A DNA stretch of 64,000 nucleotides from Sipunculus nudus (taxonomy: Eukaryota; Annelida; Sipuncula; Golfingiida; Sipunculidae). The position numbers and the translations under genes were made by a program. Within the stretch, counting starts at the first letter, position 1. Every line of letters starts with the position of its first letter. The stretch covers positions 45,759,676 to 45,823,675 of the forward strand of contig CM049311.1 of the NCBI GenBank assembly GCA_026874595.1, read 5' to 3'. The notes below the pieces were generated by a model that had not been told where the DNA came from, did no database searches, and saw nothing but the letters and a program-made list of their open reading frames with translations. Positions 21,961 through 35,300 of the stretch are shown here, piece after piece.

Positions 21961-22505
21961 GTGGCGGATCCAGATATTCGAAAACGGGGGGGGGGGAGGG
22001 GCTAATATTCATGTATGGGTACTATGAAAACTGTTATATATGTATGTATATTATAATTATTATTATTATTATTATTATTGTGACTACACGTTATATATTG
22101 TAGAACATGAAAACATTTTTTTTTATTTTTCAATTATGAACCATGGTTTCATTAAGGATATTTACAGGTACATGGGGAGGGTATGGGAGTGGGTATCCCT
22201 CTCTCATATTGGGAAATATTGGGAATAAGAGCATAGATCGCGAGATCACCAGAGAAGCCGGGAGACCCCAACCATGCAGGGTCTGGTGCTCTGCGGTTGT
22301 TCTGCAGCTGTTCATAATTATCCTCATCCTCAACTCATGAATTTGAAAGTATAATACTGCAGATAACTTAGAAAAAGTTGCTTATTAATAAAAAGAAATA
22401 TGAAAAACAAAAATTAATCACGAAATTTTGGAAATTAGATAAAAGGAGAGATATTGCAGCTCAGCGGGTGCCGCGCGCCGAAGAAGAACCCCCCGGATCC
22501 GCCAC
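21961..22505. mobile_element. possible MITE-like element with 11-bp inverted ends
   Basis: GTGGCGGATCC at 21961-21971 is the exact inverse of GGATCCGCCAC at 22495-22505, and both are followed inward by G-rich (or C-rich) runs. The ~545-bp interior includes an (ATT)n tract (22054-22079) and no transposase. The terminal word resembles ends of short non-autonomous DNA transposons in animals. No clear target duplication is seen, so this could be chance plus composition. Confidence 0.35.
22054..22079. repeat. (ATT)n microsatellite
   Basis: About eight ATT units in a row. Confidence 0.95.
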
Positions 22506-22734
22506 TTATAGCAAAGGCAATTTAATGGGGGGTTATGGGTTATGCGGCCACCCCCTCCCCCCGGCCTCACCCCTGATTTTCTGGATAATCCCCTCTGTCA
22601 TCCTCTCTGGAGACAAGCGCAGTTTGCTGGTCAACCTTAAATGCCACAGTCGGAACCGACTAAAGAAATTAGAGTGGCGTGTCTGGTGCACAAGGCAAAA
22701 GTATATTTTTCTGAATAATATTCTGTTTTTAGGA

Positions 22735-23395
22735 CAATCTGACTATCAGAAACACTTTCAGATAATCAGACATATACAAAATAAAGTGGAAGCATCTGAG
22801 ATCCAAACACTGCATTATATCTTCTAAGCCATCAGCCGAGGGTGCGATGCACAGGACCACAGGATCACCAGGGCTTTGCATGCAGCCGAGTTTTAGATAC
22901 ACCACCGCCTGCTCAGATAGATTCTTACACTGCACACCACACCGTCCACCAGGAAACAACCAGGTTTCATTAACCATTCAATACTGATGACTCGAAACAA
23001 ACATATCTTCTTAACCACTTCGCCACTAGCCTGGAAAACATGCTGACCTTCCACGGAACGCAGACAGGAGCAGGTAAACAAAACGAAAACAAGTTTAGAA
23101 TTTTGGTTAAGATGAAGGATACAACATTCGGTTGCCAAAAGAGTCAACCAAGAATACCTGTGTGAGAATAAACAAAGGCCTTCCTAGCCAAGCAGAATGT
23201 CTTTCACTTCAACAAAGAACTATTTTGAGGACCTGAGGAGCCAGGCCCAAACAGCATGGTTAAGGAAGAAGTAAACATGGTTAGAGTAGAAATCTGACAA
23301 AGTCCAGCACGATGCTGAAAATAAGACTTCAAGATTTTCTTCAGCTCTATCAAAGCAGTATATGGAACCTGCAAACAAAGTGCCACTCCCTCCCC
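22735..23395 (+). pseudogene. non-LTR retrotransposon ORF2, left part: endonuclease end and linker (decayed)
   Basis: Read across several frames with stops and shifts, the plus strand follows the usual order of an APE-type LINE ORF2 (RTE-like, the endonuclease type often labelled craniofacial-development-protein-2-like). First comes SDIYK near 22767, then WKHLRSKHC at 22787-22813, matching the family's conserved W-HPRSKHWH motif late in the endonuclease. A RPPGN stretch near 22943, LNHFATSLENM near 23010 and AFLAKQN near 23180 follow, then a DLRS-Q-QTAWLRKK helix near 23235. FFSSIKAVYG at 23337-23366 matches the conserved FFSALKAVYGP of the linker. No frame is intact. The next codons lead directly into the satellite unit. 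Assignment rests on remembered family motifs, not a search. Confidence 0.7.
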
Positions 23396-26300
23396 TATAC
23401 AAACTGCATGCACCATTAAAAGTGAAGAGTGTTATCAACGAGAGAAATTTCAACACTTTCACAAACTCATATATCGACTTTCCACAGTCATTGCAGACAC
23501 ACTGGACCAGAGTCATCAGTAACCTACCATCGACAGGCTTGACCCCTGTCCCCTCCTCTATACAAACTGCATGCACCATTAAAAGTGAAGAGTGTTATCA
23601 ACGAGAGAAATTTCAACACTTTCACAAACTCATATATCGACTTTCCACAGTCATTGCAGACACTGGACTAGAGTCATCAGTAACCTACCATCGACAGGCT
23701 TGACCCCTGTCCCCTCCTCTATACAAACTGCATGCACCATTAAAAGTGAAGAGTGTTATCAACGAGAGAAATTTCAACACTTTCACAAACTCATATATCG
23801 ACTTTCCACAGTCATTGCAGACACACTGGACCAGAGTCATCAGTAACCTACCATCGACAGGCTTGACCCCTGTCCCCTCCTCTATACAAACTGCATGCAC
23901 CATTAAAAGTGAAGAGTGTTATCAACGAGAGAAATTTCAACACTTTCACAAACTCATATATCGACTTTCCACAGTCATTGCAGACACACTGGACCAGAGT
24001 CATCAGTAACCTACCATCGACAGGCTTGACCCCTGTCCCCTACTCTATACAAACTGCATGCACCATTAAAAGTGAAGAGTGTTATCAACGAGAGAAATTT
24101 CAACACTTTCACAAACTCATATATCGACTTTCCACAGTCATTGCAGACACTGGACTAGAGTCATTAGTAACCTACCATCGACAGGCTTGACCCCTGTCAC
24201 CTCCTCTATACAAACTGCATGCACCATTAAAAGTGAAGAGTGTTATCAACGAGAGAAATTTCAACACTTTCACAAACTCATATATCGACTTTCCATAGTC
24301 ATTGCAGACACACTGGACCAGAGTCATCAGTAACCTACCATCGACAGGCTTGACCCCTGTCCCCTACTCTATACAAACTGCATGTACCATTAAAAGTGAA
24401 GAGTGTTATCAACGAGAGAAATTTCAACACTTTCACAAACTCATATATCGACTTTCCACAGTCATTGCAGACACACTGGACCAGAGTCATCAGTAACCTA
24501 CCATCGACAGGCTTGACCCCTGTCCCCTCCTCTATACAAACTGCATGCACCATTAAAAGTGAAGAGTGTTATCAACGAGAGAAATTTCAACACTTTCACA
24601 AACTCATATATCGACTTTCCACAGTCATTGCAGACACTGGACTAGAGTCATCAGTAACCTACCATCGACAGGCTTGACCCCTGTCCCCTCCTCTATACAA
24701 ACTGCATGTACCATTAAAAGTGAAGAGTGTTATCAACGAGAGAAATTTCAACACTTTCACAAACTCATATATCGACTTTCCACAGTCATTGCAGACACAC
24801 TGGACCAGAGTCATCAGTAACCTACCATCGACAGGCTTGACCCCTGTCCCCTCCTCTATACAAACTGCATGCACCATTAAAAGTGAAGAGTGTTATCAAC
24901 GAGAGAAATTTCAACACTTTCACAAACTCATATATCGACTTTCCACAGTCATTGCAGACACTGGACTAGAGTCATCAGTAACCTACCATCGACAGGCTTG
25001 ACCCCTGTCCCCTCCTCTATACAAACTGCATGCACCATTAAAAGTGAAGAGTGTTATCAACGAGAGAAATTTCAACACTTTCACAAACTCATATATCGAC
25101 TTTCCACAGTCATTGCAGACACACTGGACCAGAGTCATCAGTAACCTACCATCGACAGGCTTGACCCCTGTCCCCTCCTCTATACAAACTGCATGCACCA
25201 TTAAAAGTGAAGAGTGTTATCAACGAGAGAAATTTCAACACTTTCACAAACTCATATATCGACTTTCCACAGTCATTGCAGACACACTGGACCAGAGTCA
25301 TCAGTAACCTACCATCGACAGGCTTGACCCCTGTCCCCTACTCTATACAAACTGCATGCACCATTAAAAGTGAAGAGTGTTATCAACGAGAGAAATTTCA
25401 ACACTTTCACAAACTCATATATCGACTTTCCACAGTCATTGCAGACACTGGACTAGAGTCATTAGTAACCTACCATCGACAGGCTTGACCCCTGTCACCT
25501 CCTCTATACAAACTGCATGCACCATTAAAAGTGAAGAGTGTTATCAACGAGAGAAATTTCAACACTTTCACAAACTCATATATCGACTTTCCACAGTCAT
25601 TGCAGACACTGGACTAGAGTCATCAGTAACCTACCATCGACAGGCTTGACCCCTGTCCCCTCCTCTATACAAACTGCATGCACCATTAAAAGTGAAGAGT
25701 GTTATCAACGAGAGAAATTTCAACACTTTCACAAACTCATATATCGACTTTCCACAGTCATTGCAGACACTGGACTAGAGTCATCAGTAACCTACCATCG
25801 ACAGGCTTGACCCCTGTCCCCTCCTCTATACAAACTGCATGCACCATTAAAAGTGAAGAGTGTTATCAACGAGAGAAATTTCAACACTTTCACAAACTCA
25901 TATATCGACTTTCCACAGTCATTGCAGACACACTGGACCAGAGTCATCAGTAACCTACCATCGACAGGCTTGACCCCTGTCCCCTACTCTATACAAACTG
26001 CATGTACCATTAAAAGTGAAGAGTGTTATCAACGAGAGAAATTTCAACACTTTCACAAACTCATATATCGACTTTCCACAGTCATTGCAGACACACTGGA
26101 CCAGAGTCATCAGTAACCTACCATCGACAGGCTTGACCCCTGTCCCCTCCTCTATACAAACTGCATGCACCATTAAAAGTGAAGCGTGTTATCAACGAGA
26201 GAAATTTCAACACTTTCACAAACTCATATATCGACTTTCCACAGTCATTGCAGACACTGGACCAGAGTCATAAGTAACCTACCATCGACAGGCTTGACCC

Positions 26301-29300
26301 CTGTCCCCTCCTCTATACAAACTGCATGCACCATTAAAAGTGAAGAGTGTTATCAACGAGAGAAATTTCAACACTTTCACAAACTAATATATCGACTTTC
26401 CACAGTCATTGCAGACACACTGGACCAGAGTCATCAGTAACCTACCATCGACAGGCTTGACCCCTGTCCCCTCCTCTATACAAACTGCATGTACCATTAA
26501 AAGTGAAGAGTGTTATCAACGAGAGAAATTTCAACACTTTCACAAACTCATATATCGACTTTCCACAGTCATTGCAGACACACTGGACCAGAGTCATCAG
26601 TAACCTACCATCGACAGGCTTGACCCCTGTCCCCTCCTCTATACAAACTGCATGCACCATTAAAAGTGAAGAGTGTTATCAACGAGAGAAATTTCAACAC
26701 TTTCACAAACTCATATATCGACTTTCCACAGTCATTGCAGACACACTGGACCAGAGTCATCAGTAACCTACCATCGACAGGCTTGACCCCTGTCCCCTCC
26801 TCTATACAAACTGCATGCACCATTAAAAGCGAAGAGTGTTATCAACGAGAGAAATTTCAACACTTTCACAAACTAATATATCGACTTTCCACAGTCATTG
26901 CAGACACTGGACTAGAGTCATTAGTAACCTACCATCGACAGGCTTGACCCCTGTCCCCTCCTCTATACAAACTGCATGCACCATTAAAAGTGAAGAGTGT
27001 TATCAACGAGAGAAATTTCAACACTTTCACAAACTCATATATCGACTTTCCACAGTCATTGCAGACACTGGACCACAGTCATCAGTAACCTACCATCGAC
27101 AGGCTTGACCCCTGTCCCCTCCTCTATACAAACTGCATGCAACATTAAAAGTGAAGAGTTTTATCAACGAGAGAAATTTCAACACTTTCACAAACTCATA
27201 TATCGACTTTCCACAGTCATTGCAGACACACTGGACCAGAGTCATCAGTAACCTACCATCGACAGGCTTGACCCCTGTCCCCTCCTCTATACAAACTGCA
27301 TGCACCATTAAAAGTGAAGAGTGTTATCAACGAGAGAAATTTCAACACTTTCACAAACTAATATATCGACTTTCCACAGTCATTGCAGACACACTGGACC
27401 AGAGTCATCAGTAACCTACCATCGACAGGCTTGACCCCTGTCCCCTACTCTATACAAACTGCATGTACCATTAAAAGTGAAGAGTGTTATCAACGAGAGA
27501 AATTTCAACACTTTCACAAACTCATATATCGACTTTCCACAGTCATTGCAGACACACTGGACCAGAGTCATCAGTAACCTACCATCGACAGGCTTGACCC
27601 CTGTCCCCTCCTCTATACAAACTGCATGCACCATTAAAAGTGAAGAGTGTTATCAACGAGAGAAATTTCAACACTTTCACAAACTAATATATCGACTTTC
27701 CACAGTCATTGCAGACACACTGGACCAGAGTCATCAGTAACCTACCATCGACAGGCTTGACCCCTGTCCCCTACTCTATACAAACTGCATGTACCATTAA
27801 AAGTGAAGAGTGTTATCAACGAGAGAAATTTCAACACTTTCACAAACTCATATATCGACTTTCCACAGTCATTGCAGACACACTGGACCAGAGTCATCAG
27901 TAACCTACCATCGACAGGCTTGACCCCTGTCCCCTCCTCTATACAAACTGCATGCACCATTAAAAGTGAAGAGTGTTATCAACGAGAGAAATTTCAACAC
28001 TTTCACAAACTCATATATCGACTTTCCACAGTCACTGCAGACACACTGGACCAGAGTCATCAGTAACCTACCATCGACAGGCTTGACCCCTGTCCCCTCC
28101 TCTATACAAACTGCATGCACCATTAAAAGTGAAGAGTGTTATCAACGAGAGAAATTTCAACACTTTCACAAACTCATATATCGACTTTCCACAGTCATTG
28201 CAGACACTGGACCAGAGTCATCAGTAACCTACCATCGACAGGCTTGACCCCTGTCCCCTCCTCTATACAAACTGCATGCAACATTAAAAGTGAAGAGTTT
28301 TATCAACGAGAGAAATTTCAACACTTTCACAAACTCATATATCGACTTTCCACAGTCATTGCAGACACACTGGACCAGAGTCATCAGTAACCTACCATCG
28401 ACAGGCTTGACCCCTGTCCCCTCCTCTATACAAACTGCATGCACCATTAAAAGTGAAGAGTGTTATCAACGAGAGAAATTTCAACACTTTCACAAACTCA
28501 TATATCGACTTTCCACAGTCATTGCAGACACACTGGACCAGAGTCATCAGTAACCTACCATCGACAGGCTTGACCCCTGTCCCCTCCTCTATACAAACTG
28601 CATGCACCATTAAAAGTGAAGAGTGTTATCAACGAGAGAAATTTCAACACTTTCACAAACTAATATATCGACTTTCCACAGTCATTGCAGACACACTGGA
28701 CCAGAGTCATCAGTAACCTACCATCGACAGGCTTGACCCCTGTCCCCTACTCTATACAAACTGCATGTACCATTAAAAGTGAAGAGTGTTATCAACGAGA
28801 GAAATTTCAACACTTTCACAAACTCATATATCGACTTTCCACAGTCATTGCAGACACACTCGACCAGAGTCATCAGTAACCTACCATCGACAGGCTTGAC
28901 CCCTGTCCCCTCCTCTATACAAACTGCATGCACCATTAAAAGTGAAGAGTGTTATCAACGAGAGAAATTTCAACACTTTCACAAACTCATATATCGACTT
29001 TCCATAGTCATTGCAGACACACTGGACCAGAGTCATCAGTAACCTACCATCGACAGGCTTGACCCCTGTCCCCTACTCTATACAAACTGCATGTACCATT
29101 AAAAGTGAAGAGTGTTATCAACGAGAGAAATTTCAACACTTTCACAAACTCATATATCGACTTTCCACAGTCATTGCAGACACACTGGACCAGAGTCATC
29201 AGTAACCTACCATCGACAGGCTTGACCCCTGTCCCCTCCTCTATACAAACTGCATGCACCATTAAAAGTGAAGAGTGTTATCAACGAGAGAAATTTCAAC

Positions 29301-32300
29301 ACTTTCAGAAACTCATATATCGACTTTCCACAGTCATTGCAGACACTGGACTAGAGTCATCAGTAACCTACCATCGACAGGCTTGACCCCTGTCCCCTCC
29401 TCTATACAAACTGCATGTACCATTAAAAGTGAAGAGTGTTATCAACGAGAGAAATTTCAACACTTTCACAAACTCATATATCGACTTTCCACAGTCATTG
29501 CAGACACACTGGACCAGAGTCATCAGTAACCTACCATCGACAGGCTTGACCCCTGTCCCCTCCTCTATACAAACTGCATGCACCATTAAAAGTGAAGAGT
29601 GTTATCAACGAGAGAAATTTCAACACTTTCACAAACTCATATATCGACTTTCCACAGTCATTGGAGACACACTCGACCAGAGTCATCAGTAACCTACCAT
29701 CGACAGGCTTGATCCCTGTCCCCTCCTCTATACAAACTGCATGCACCATTAAAAGTGAAGAGTGTTATCAACGAGAGAAATTTCAACACTTTCACAAACT
29801 CATATATCGACTTTCCACAGTCATTGCAGACACACTCGACCAGAGTCATCAGTAACCTACCATCGACAGGCTTGACCCCTGTCCCCTCCTCTATACAAAC
29901 TGCATGCACCATTAAAAGTGAAGAGTGTTATCAACGAGAGAAATTTCAACACTTTCACAAACTCATATATCGACTTTCCACAGTCATTGCAGACACACTC
30001 GACCAGAGTCATCAGTAACCTACCATCGACAGGCTTGACCCCTGTCCCCTCCTCTATACAAACTGCATGCACCATTAAAAGTGAAGAGTGTTATCAACGA
30101 GAGAAATTTCAACACTTTCACAAACTCATATATCGACTTTCCACAGTCATTGCAGACACTGGACTAGAGTCATCAGTAACCTACCATCGACAGGCTTGAC
30201 CACTGTCCCCTCCTCTATACAAACTGCATGCACCATTAAAAGTGAAGAGTGTTATCAACGAGAGAAATTTCAACACTTTCACAAACTCATATATCGACTT
30301 TCCACAGTCATTGCAGACACTGGACTAGAGTCATCAGTAACCTACCATCGACAGGCTTGACCCCTGTCACAAACTCATATATCGACTTTCCACAGTCATT
30401 GCAGACACACTGGACCAGAGTCATCAGTAACCTACCATCGACAGGCTTGACCCCTGTCCCCTCCTCTATACAAACTGCATGCACCATTAAAAGTGAAGAG
30501 TGTTATCAACGAGAGAATTTTCAACACTTTCACGAACTCATATATCGACTTTCCACAGTCATTGCAGACACTGGACTAGAGTCATTAGTAACCTACCATC
30601 GACAGGCTTGACCCCTGTCCCCTCCTCTATACAAACTGCATGCACCATTAAAAGTGAAGAGTGTTATCAACGAGAGAAATTTCAACACTTTCACAAACTC
30701 ATATATCGACTTTCCACAGTCATTGCAGACACTGGACTAGAGTCATTAGTAACCTACCATCGACAGGCTTGACCCCTGTCCCCTCCTCTATACAAACTGC
30801 ATGCACCATTAAAAGTGAAGGGTGTTATCAACGAGAGAAATTTCAACACTTTCACAAACTCATATATCGACTTTCCACAGTCATTGCAGACACTGGACTA
30901 GAGTCATTAGTAATCTACCATCGACAGGCTTGACCTCTGTCCCCTCCTCTATACAAACTGCATGCACCATTAAAAGTGAAGAGTGTTATCAACGAGAGAA
31001 ATTTCAACACTTTCACAAACTCATATATCGACTTTCCACAGTCATTGCAGACACTGGACTAGAGTCATTAGTAACCTACCATCGACAGGCTTGACCCCTG
31101 TCCCCTCCTCTATACAAACTGCATGCACCATTAAAAGTGAAGGGTGTTATCAACGAGAGAAATTTCAACACTTTCACAAACTCATATATCGACTTTCCAC
31201 AGTCATTGCAGACACTGGACTAGAGTCATTAGTAACCTACCATCGACAGGCTTGACCCCTGTCCCCTCCTCTATACAAACTGCATGCACCATTAAAAGTG
31301 AAGGGTGTTATCAACGAGAGAAATTTCAACACTTTCACAAACTCATATATCGACTTTCCACAGTCATTGCAGACACTGGACTAGAGTCATTAGTAACCTA
31401 CCATCGACAGGCTTGACCCCTGTCCCCTCCTCTATACAAACTGCATGCACCATTAAAAGTGAAGAGTGTTATCAACGAGAGAAATTTCAACACTTTCACA
31501 AACTCATATATCGACTTTCCACAGTCATTGCAGACACTGGACTAGAGTCATCAGTAACCTACCATCGACAGGCTTGACCCCTGTCCCCTCCTCTATACAA
31601 ACTGCATGCACCATTAAAAGTGAAGAGTGTTATCAACGAGAGAAATTTCAACACTTTCACAAACTCATATATCGACTTTCCACAGTCATTGCAGACACTG
31701 GACTAGAGTCATTAGTAACCTACCATCGACAGGCTTGACCCCTGTCCCCTCCTCTATACAAACTGCATGCACCATTAAAAGTGAAGGGTGTTATCAACGA
31801 GAGAAATTTCAACACTTTCACAAACTCATATATCGACTTTCCACAGTCATTGCAGACACACTCGACCAGAGTCATCAGTAACCTACCATCGACAGGCTTG
31901 ACCCCTGTCATCTCCTCTATACAAACTGCATGCACCATTAAAAGTGAAGGGTGTTATCAACGAGAGAAATTTCAACACTTTCACAAACTCATATATCGAC
32001 TTTCCACAGTCATTGCAGACACTGGACTAGAGTCATTAGTAACCTACCATCGACAGGCTTGACCCCTGTCCCCTCCTCTATACAAACTGCATGCACCATT
32101 AAAAGTGAAGGGTGTTATCAACGAGAGAAATTTCAACACTTTCACAAACTCATATATCGACTTTCCACAGTCATTGCAGACACTGGACTAGAGTCATTAG
32201 TAACCTACCATCGACAGGCTTGACCCCTGTCCCCTCCTCTATACAAACTGCATGCACCATTAAAAGTGAAGAGTGTTATCAACGAGAGAAATTTCAACAC

Positions 32301-35300
32301 TTTCACAAACTCATATATCGACTTTCCACAGTCATTGCAGACACTGGACTAGAGTCATCAGTAACCTACCATCGACAGGCTTGACCCCTGTCCCCTCCTC
32401 TATACAAACTGCATGCACCATTAAAAGTGAAGAGTGTTATCAACGAGAGAAATTTCAACACTTTCACAAACTCATATATCGACTTTCCACAGTCATTGCA
32501 GACACTGGACTAGAGTCATTAGTAACCTACCATCGACAGGCTTGACCCCTGTCCCCTCCTCTATACAAACTGCATGCACCATTAAAAGTGAAGGGTGTTA
32601 TCAACGAGAGAAATTTCAACACTTTCACAAACTCATATATCGACTTTCCACAGTCATTGCAGACACACTCGACCAGAGTCATCAGTAACCTACCATCGAC
32701 AGGCTTGACCCCTGTCCCCTCCTCTATACAAACTGCATGCACCATTAAAAGTGAAGAGTGTTATCAACGAGAGAAATTTCAACACTTTCACAAACTCATA
32801 TATCGACTTTCCACAGTCATTGCAGACACTGGACTAGAGTCATTAGTAACCTACCATCGACAGGCTTGACCACTGTCCCCTCCTCTATACAAACTGCATG
32901 CACCATTAAAAGTGAAGAGTGTTATCAACGAGAGAAATTTCAACACTTTCACAAACTCATATATCGACTTTCCACAGTCACTGCAGACACTGGACTAGAG
33001 TCATCAGTAACCTACCATCGACAGGCTTGACCCCTGTCCCCTCCTCTATACAAACTGCATGCACCATTAAAAGTGAAGAGTGTTATCAACGAGAGAAATT
33101 TCAACACTTTCACAAACTCATATATCGACTTTCCACAGTCATTGCAGACACTGGACTAGAGTCATTAGTAACCTACCATCGACAGGCTTGACCCCTGTCC
33201 CCTCCTCTATACAAACTGCATGCACCATTAAAAGTGAAGAGTGTTATCAACGAGAGAAATTTCAACACTTTCACAAACTCATATATCGACTTTCCACAGT
33301 CATTGCAGACACTGGACTAGAGTCATCAGTAACCTACCATCGACAGGCTTGACCCCTGTCCCCTCCTCTATACAAACTGCATGCACCATTAAAAGTGAAG
33401 GGTGTTATCAACGAGAGAAATTTTAACACTTTTACAAACTCATATATCGACTTTCCACAGTCATTGCAGACACACTCGACCAGAGTCATCAGTAACCTAC
33501 CATCGACAGGCTTGACCCCTGTCCCCTCCTCTATACAAACTGCATGCACCATTAAAAGTGAAGAGTGTTATCAACGAGAGAAATTTCAACACTTTCACAA
33601 ACTCATATATCGACTTTCCACAGTCATTGCAGACACTGGACTAGAGTCATCAGTAACCTACAATCGACAGGCTTGACCCCTGTCCCCTACTCTATACAAA
33701 CTGCATGCACCATTAAAAGTGAAGAGTGTTATCAACGAGAGAAATTTCAACACTTTCACAAACTCATATATCGACTTTCCACAGTCATTGCAGACACTGG
33801 ACTAGAGTCATCAGTAACCTACCATCGACAGGCTTGACCCCTGTCTCCTCCTCTATACAAACTGCATGCACCATTAAAAGTGAAGAGTGTTATCAACGAG
33901 AGAAATTTCAACACTTTCACAAACTCATATATCGACTTTCCACAGTCATTGCAGACACACTGGACCAGAGTCATCAGTAACCTACCATCGACAGGCTTGA
34001 CCCCTGTCACCTCCTCTATACAAACTGCATGCACCATTAAAAGTGAAGAGTGTTATCAACGAGAGAAATTTCAACACTTTCACAAACTCATATATCGACT
34101 TTCCACAGTCATTGCAGACACACTGGACCAGAGTCATCAGTAACCTACCATCGACAGGCTTGACCCCTGTCCCCTCCTCTATACAAACTGCATGCACCAT
34201 TAAAAGTGAAGGGTGTTATCAACGAGAGAAATTTTAACACTTTTACAAACTCATATATCGACTTTCCACAGTCATTGCAGACACACTCGACCAGAGTCAT
34301 CAGTAACCTACCATCGACAGGCTTGACCCCTGTCCCCTCCTCTATACAAACTGCATGCACCATTAAAAGTGAAGAGTGTTATCAACGAGAGAAATTTCAA
34401 CACTTTCACAAACTCATATATCGACTTTCCACAGTCATTGCAGACACTGGACTAGAGTCATCAGTAACCTACAATCGACAGGCTTGACCCCTGTCCCCTA
34501 CTCTATACAAACTGCATGCACCATTAAAAGTGAAGAGTGTTATCAACGAGAGAAATTTCAACACTTTCACAAACTCATATATCGACTTTCCACAGTCATT
34601 GCAGACACTGGACTAGAGTCATCAGTAACCTACCATCGACAGGCTTGACCCCTGTCTCCTCCTCTATACAAACTGCATGCACCATTAAAAGTGAAGAGTG
34701 TTATCAACGAGAGAAATTTCAACACTTTCACAAACTCATATATCGACTTTCCACAGTCATTGCAGACACACTGGACCAGAGTCATCAGTAACCTACCATC
34801 GACAGGCTTGACCCCTGTCACCTCCTCTATACAAACTGCATGCACCATTAAAAGTGAAGAGTGTTATCAACGAGAGAAATTTCAACACTTTCACAAACTC
34901 ATATATCGACTTTCCACAGTCATTGCAGACACACTGGACCAGAGTCATCAGTAACCTACCATCGACAGGCTTGACCCCTGTCCCCTCCTCTATACAAACT
35001 GCATGCACCATTAAAAGTGAAGAGTGTTATCAACGAGAGAAATTTCAACACTTTCACAAACTCATATATCGACTTTCCACAGTCATTGCAGACACTGGAC
35101 TAGAGTCATTAGTAACCTACCATCGACAGGCTTGACCACTGTCCCCTCCTCTATACAAACTGCATGCACCATTAAAAGTGAAGAGTGTTATCAACGAGAG
35201 AAATTTCAACACTTTCACAAACTCATATATCGACTTTCCACAGTCATTGCAGACACTGGACTAGAGTCATCAGTAACCTACCATCGACAGGCTTGACCCC

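Noticed and set aside
22378-22827. 149-codon plus-strand frame as a gene
   Set aside because: Its end overlaps the LINE endonuclease remnant in a different frame, and the rest has no recognisable domain.
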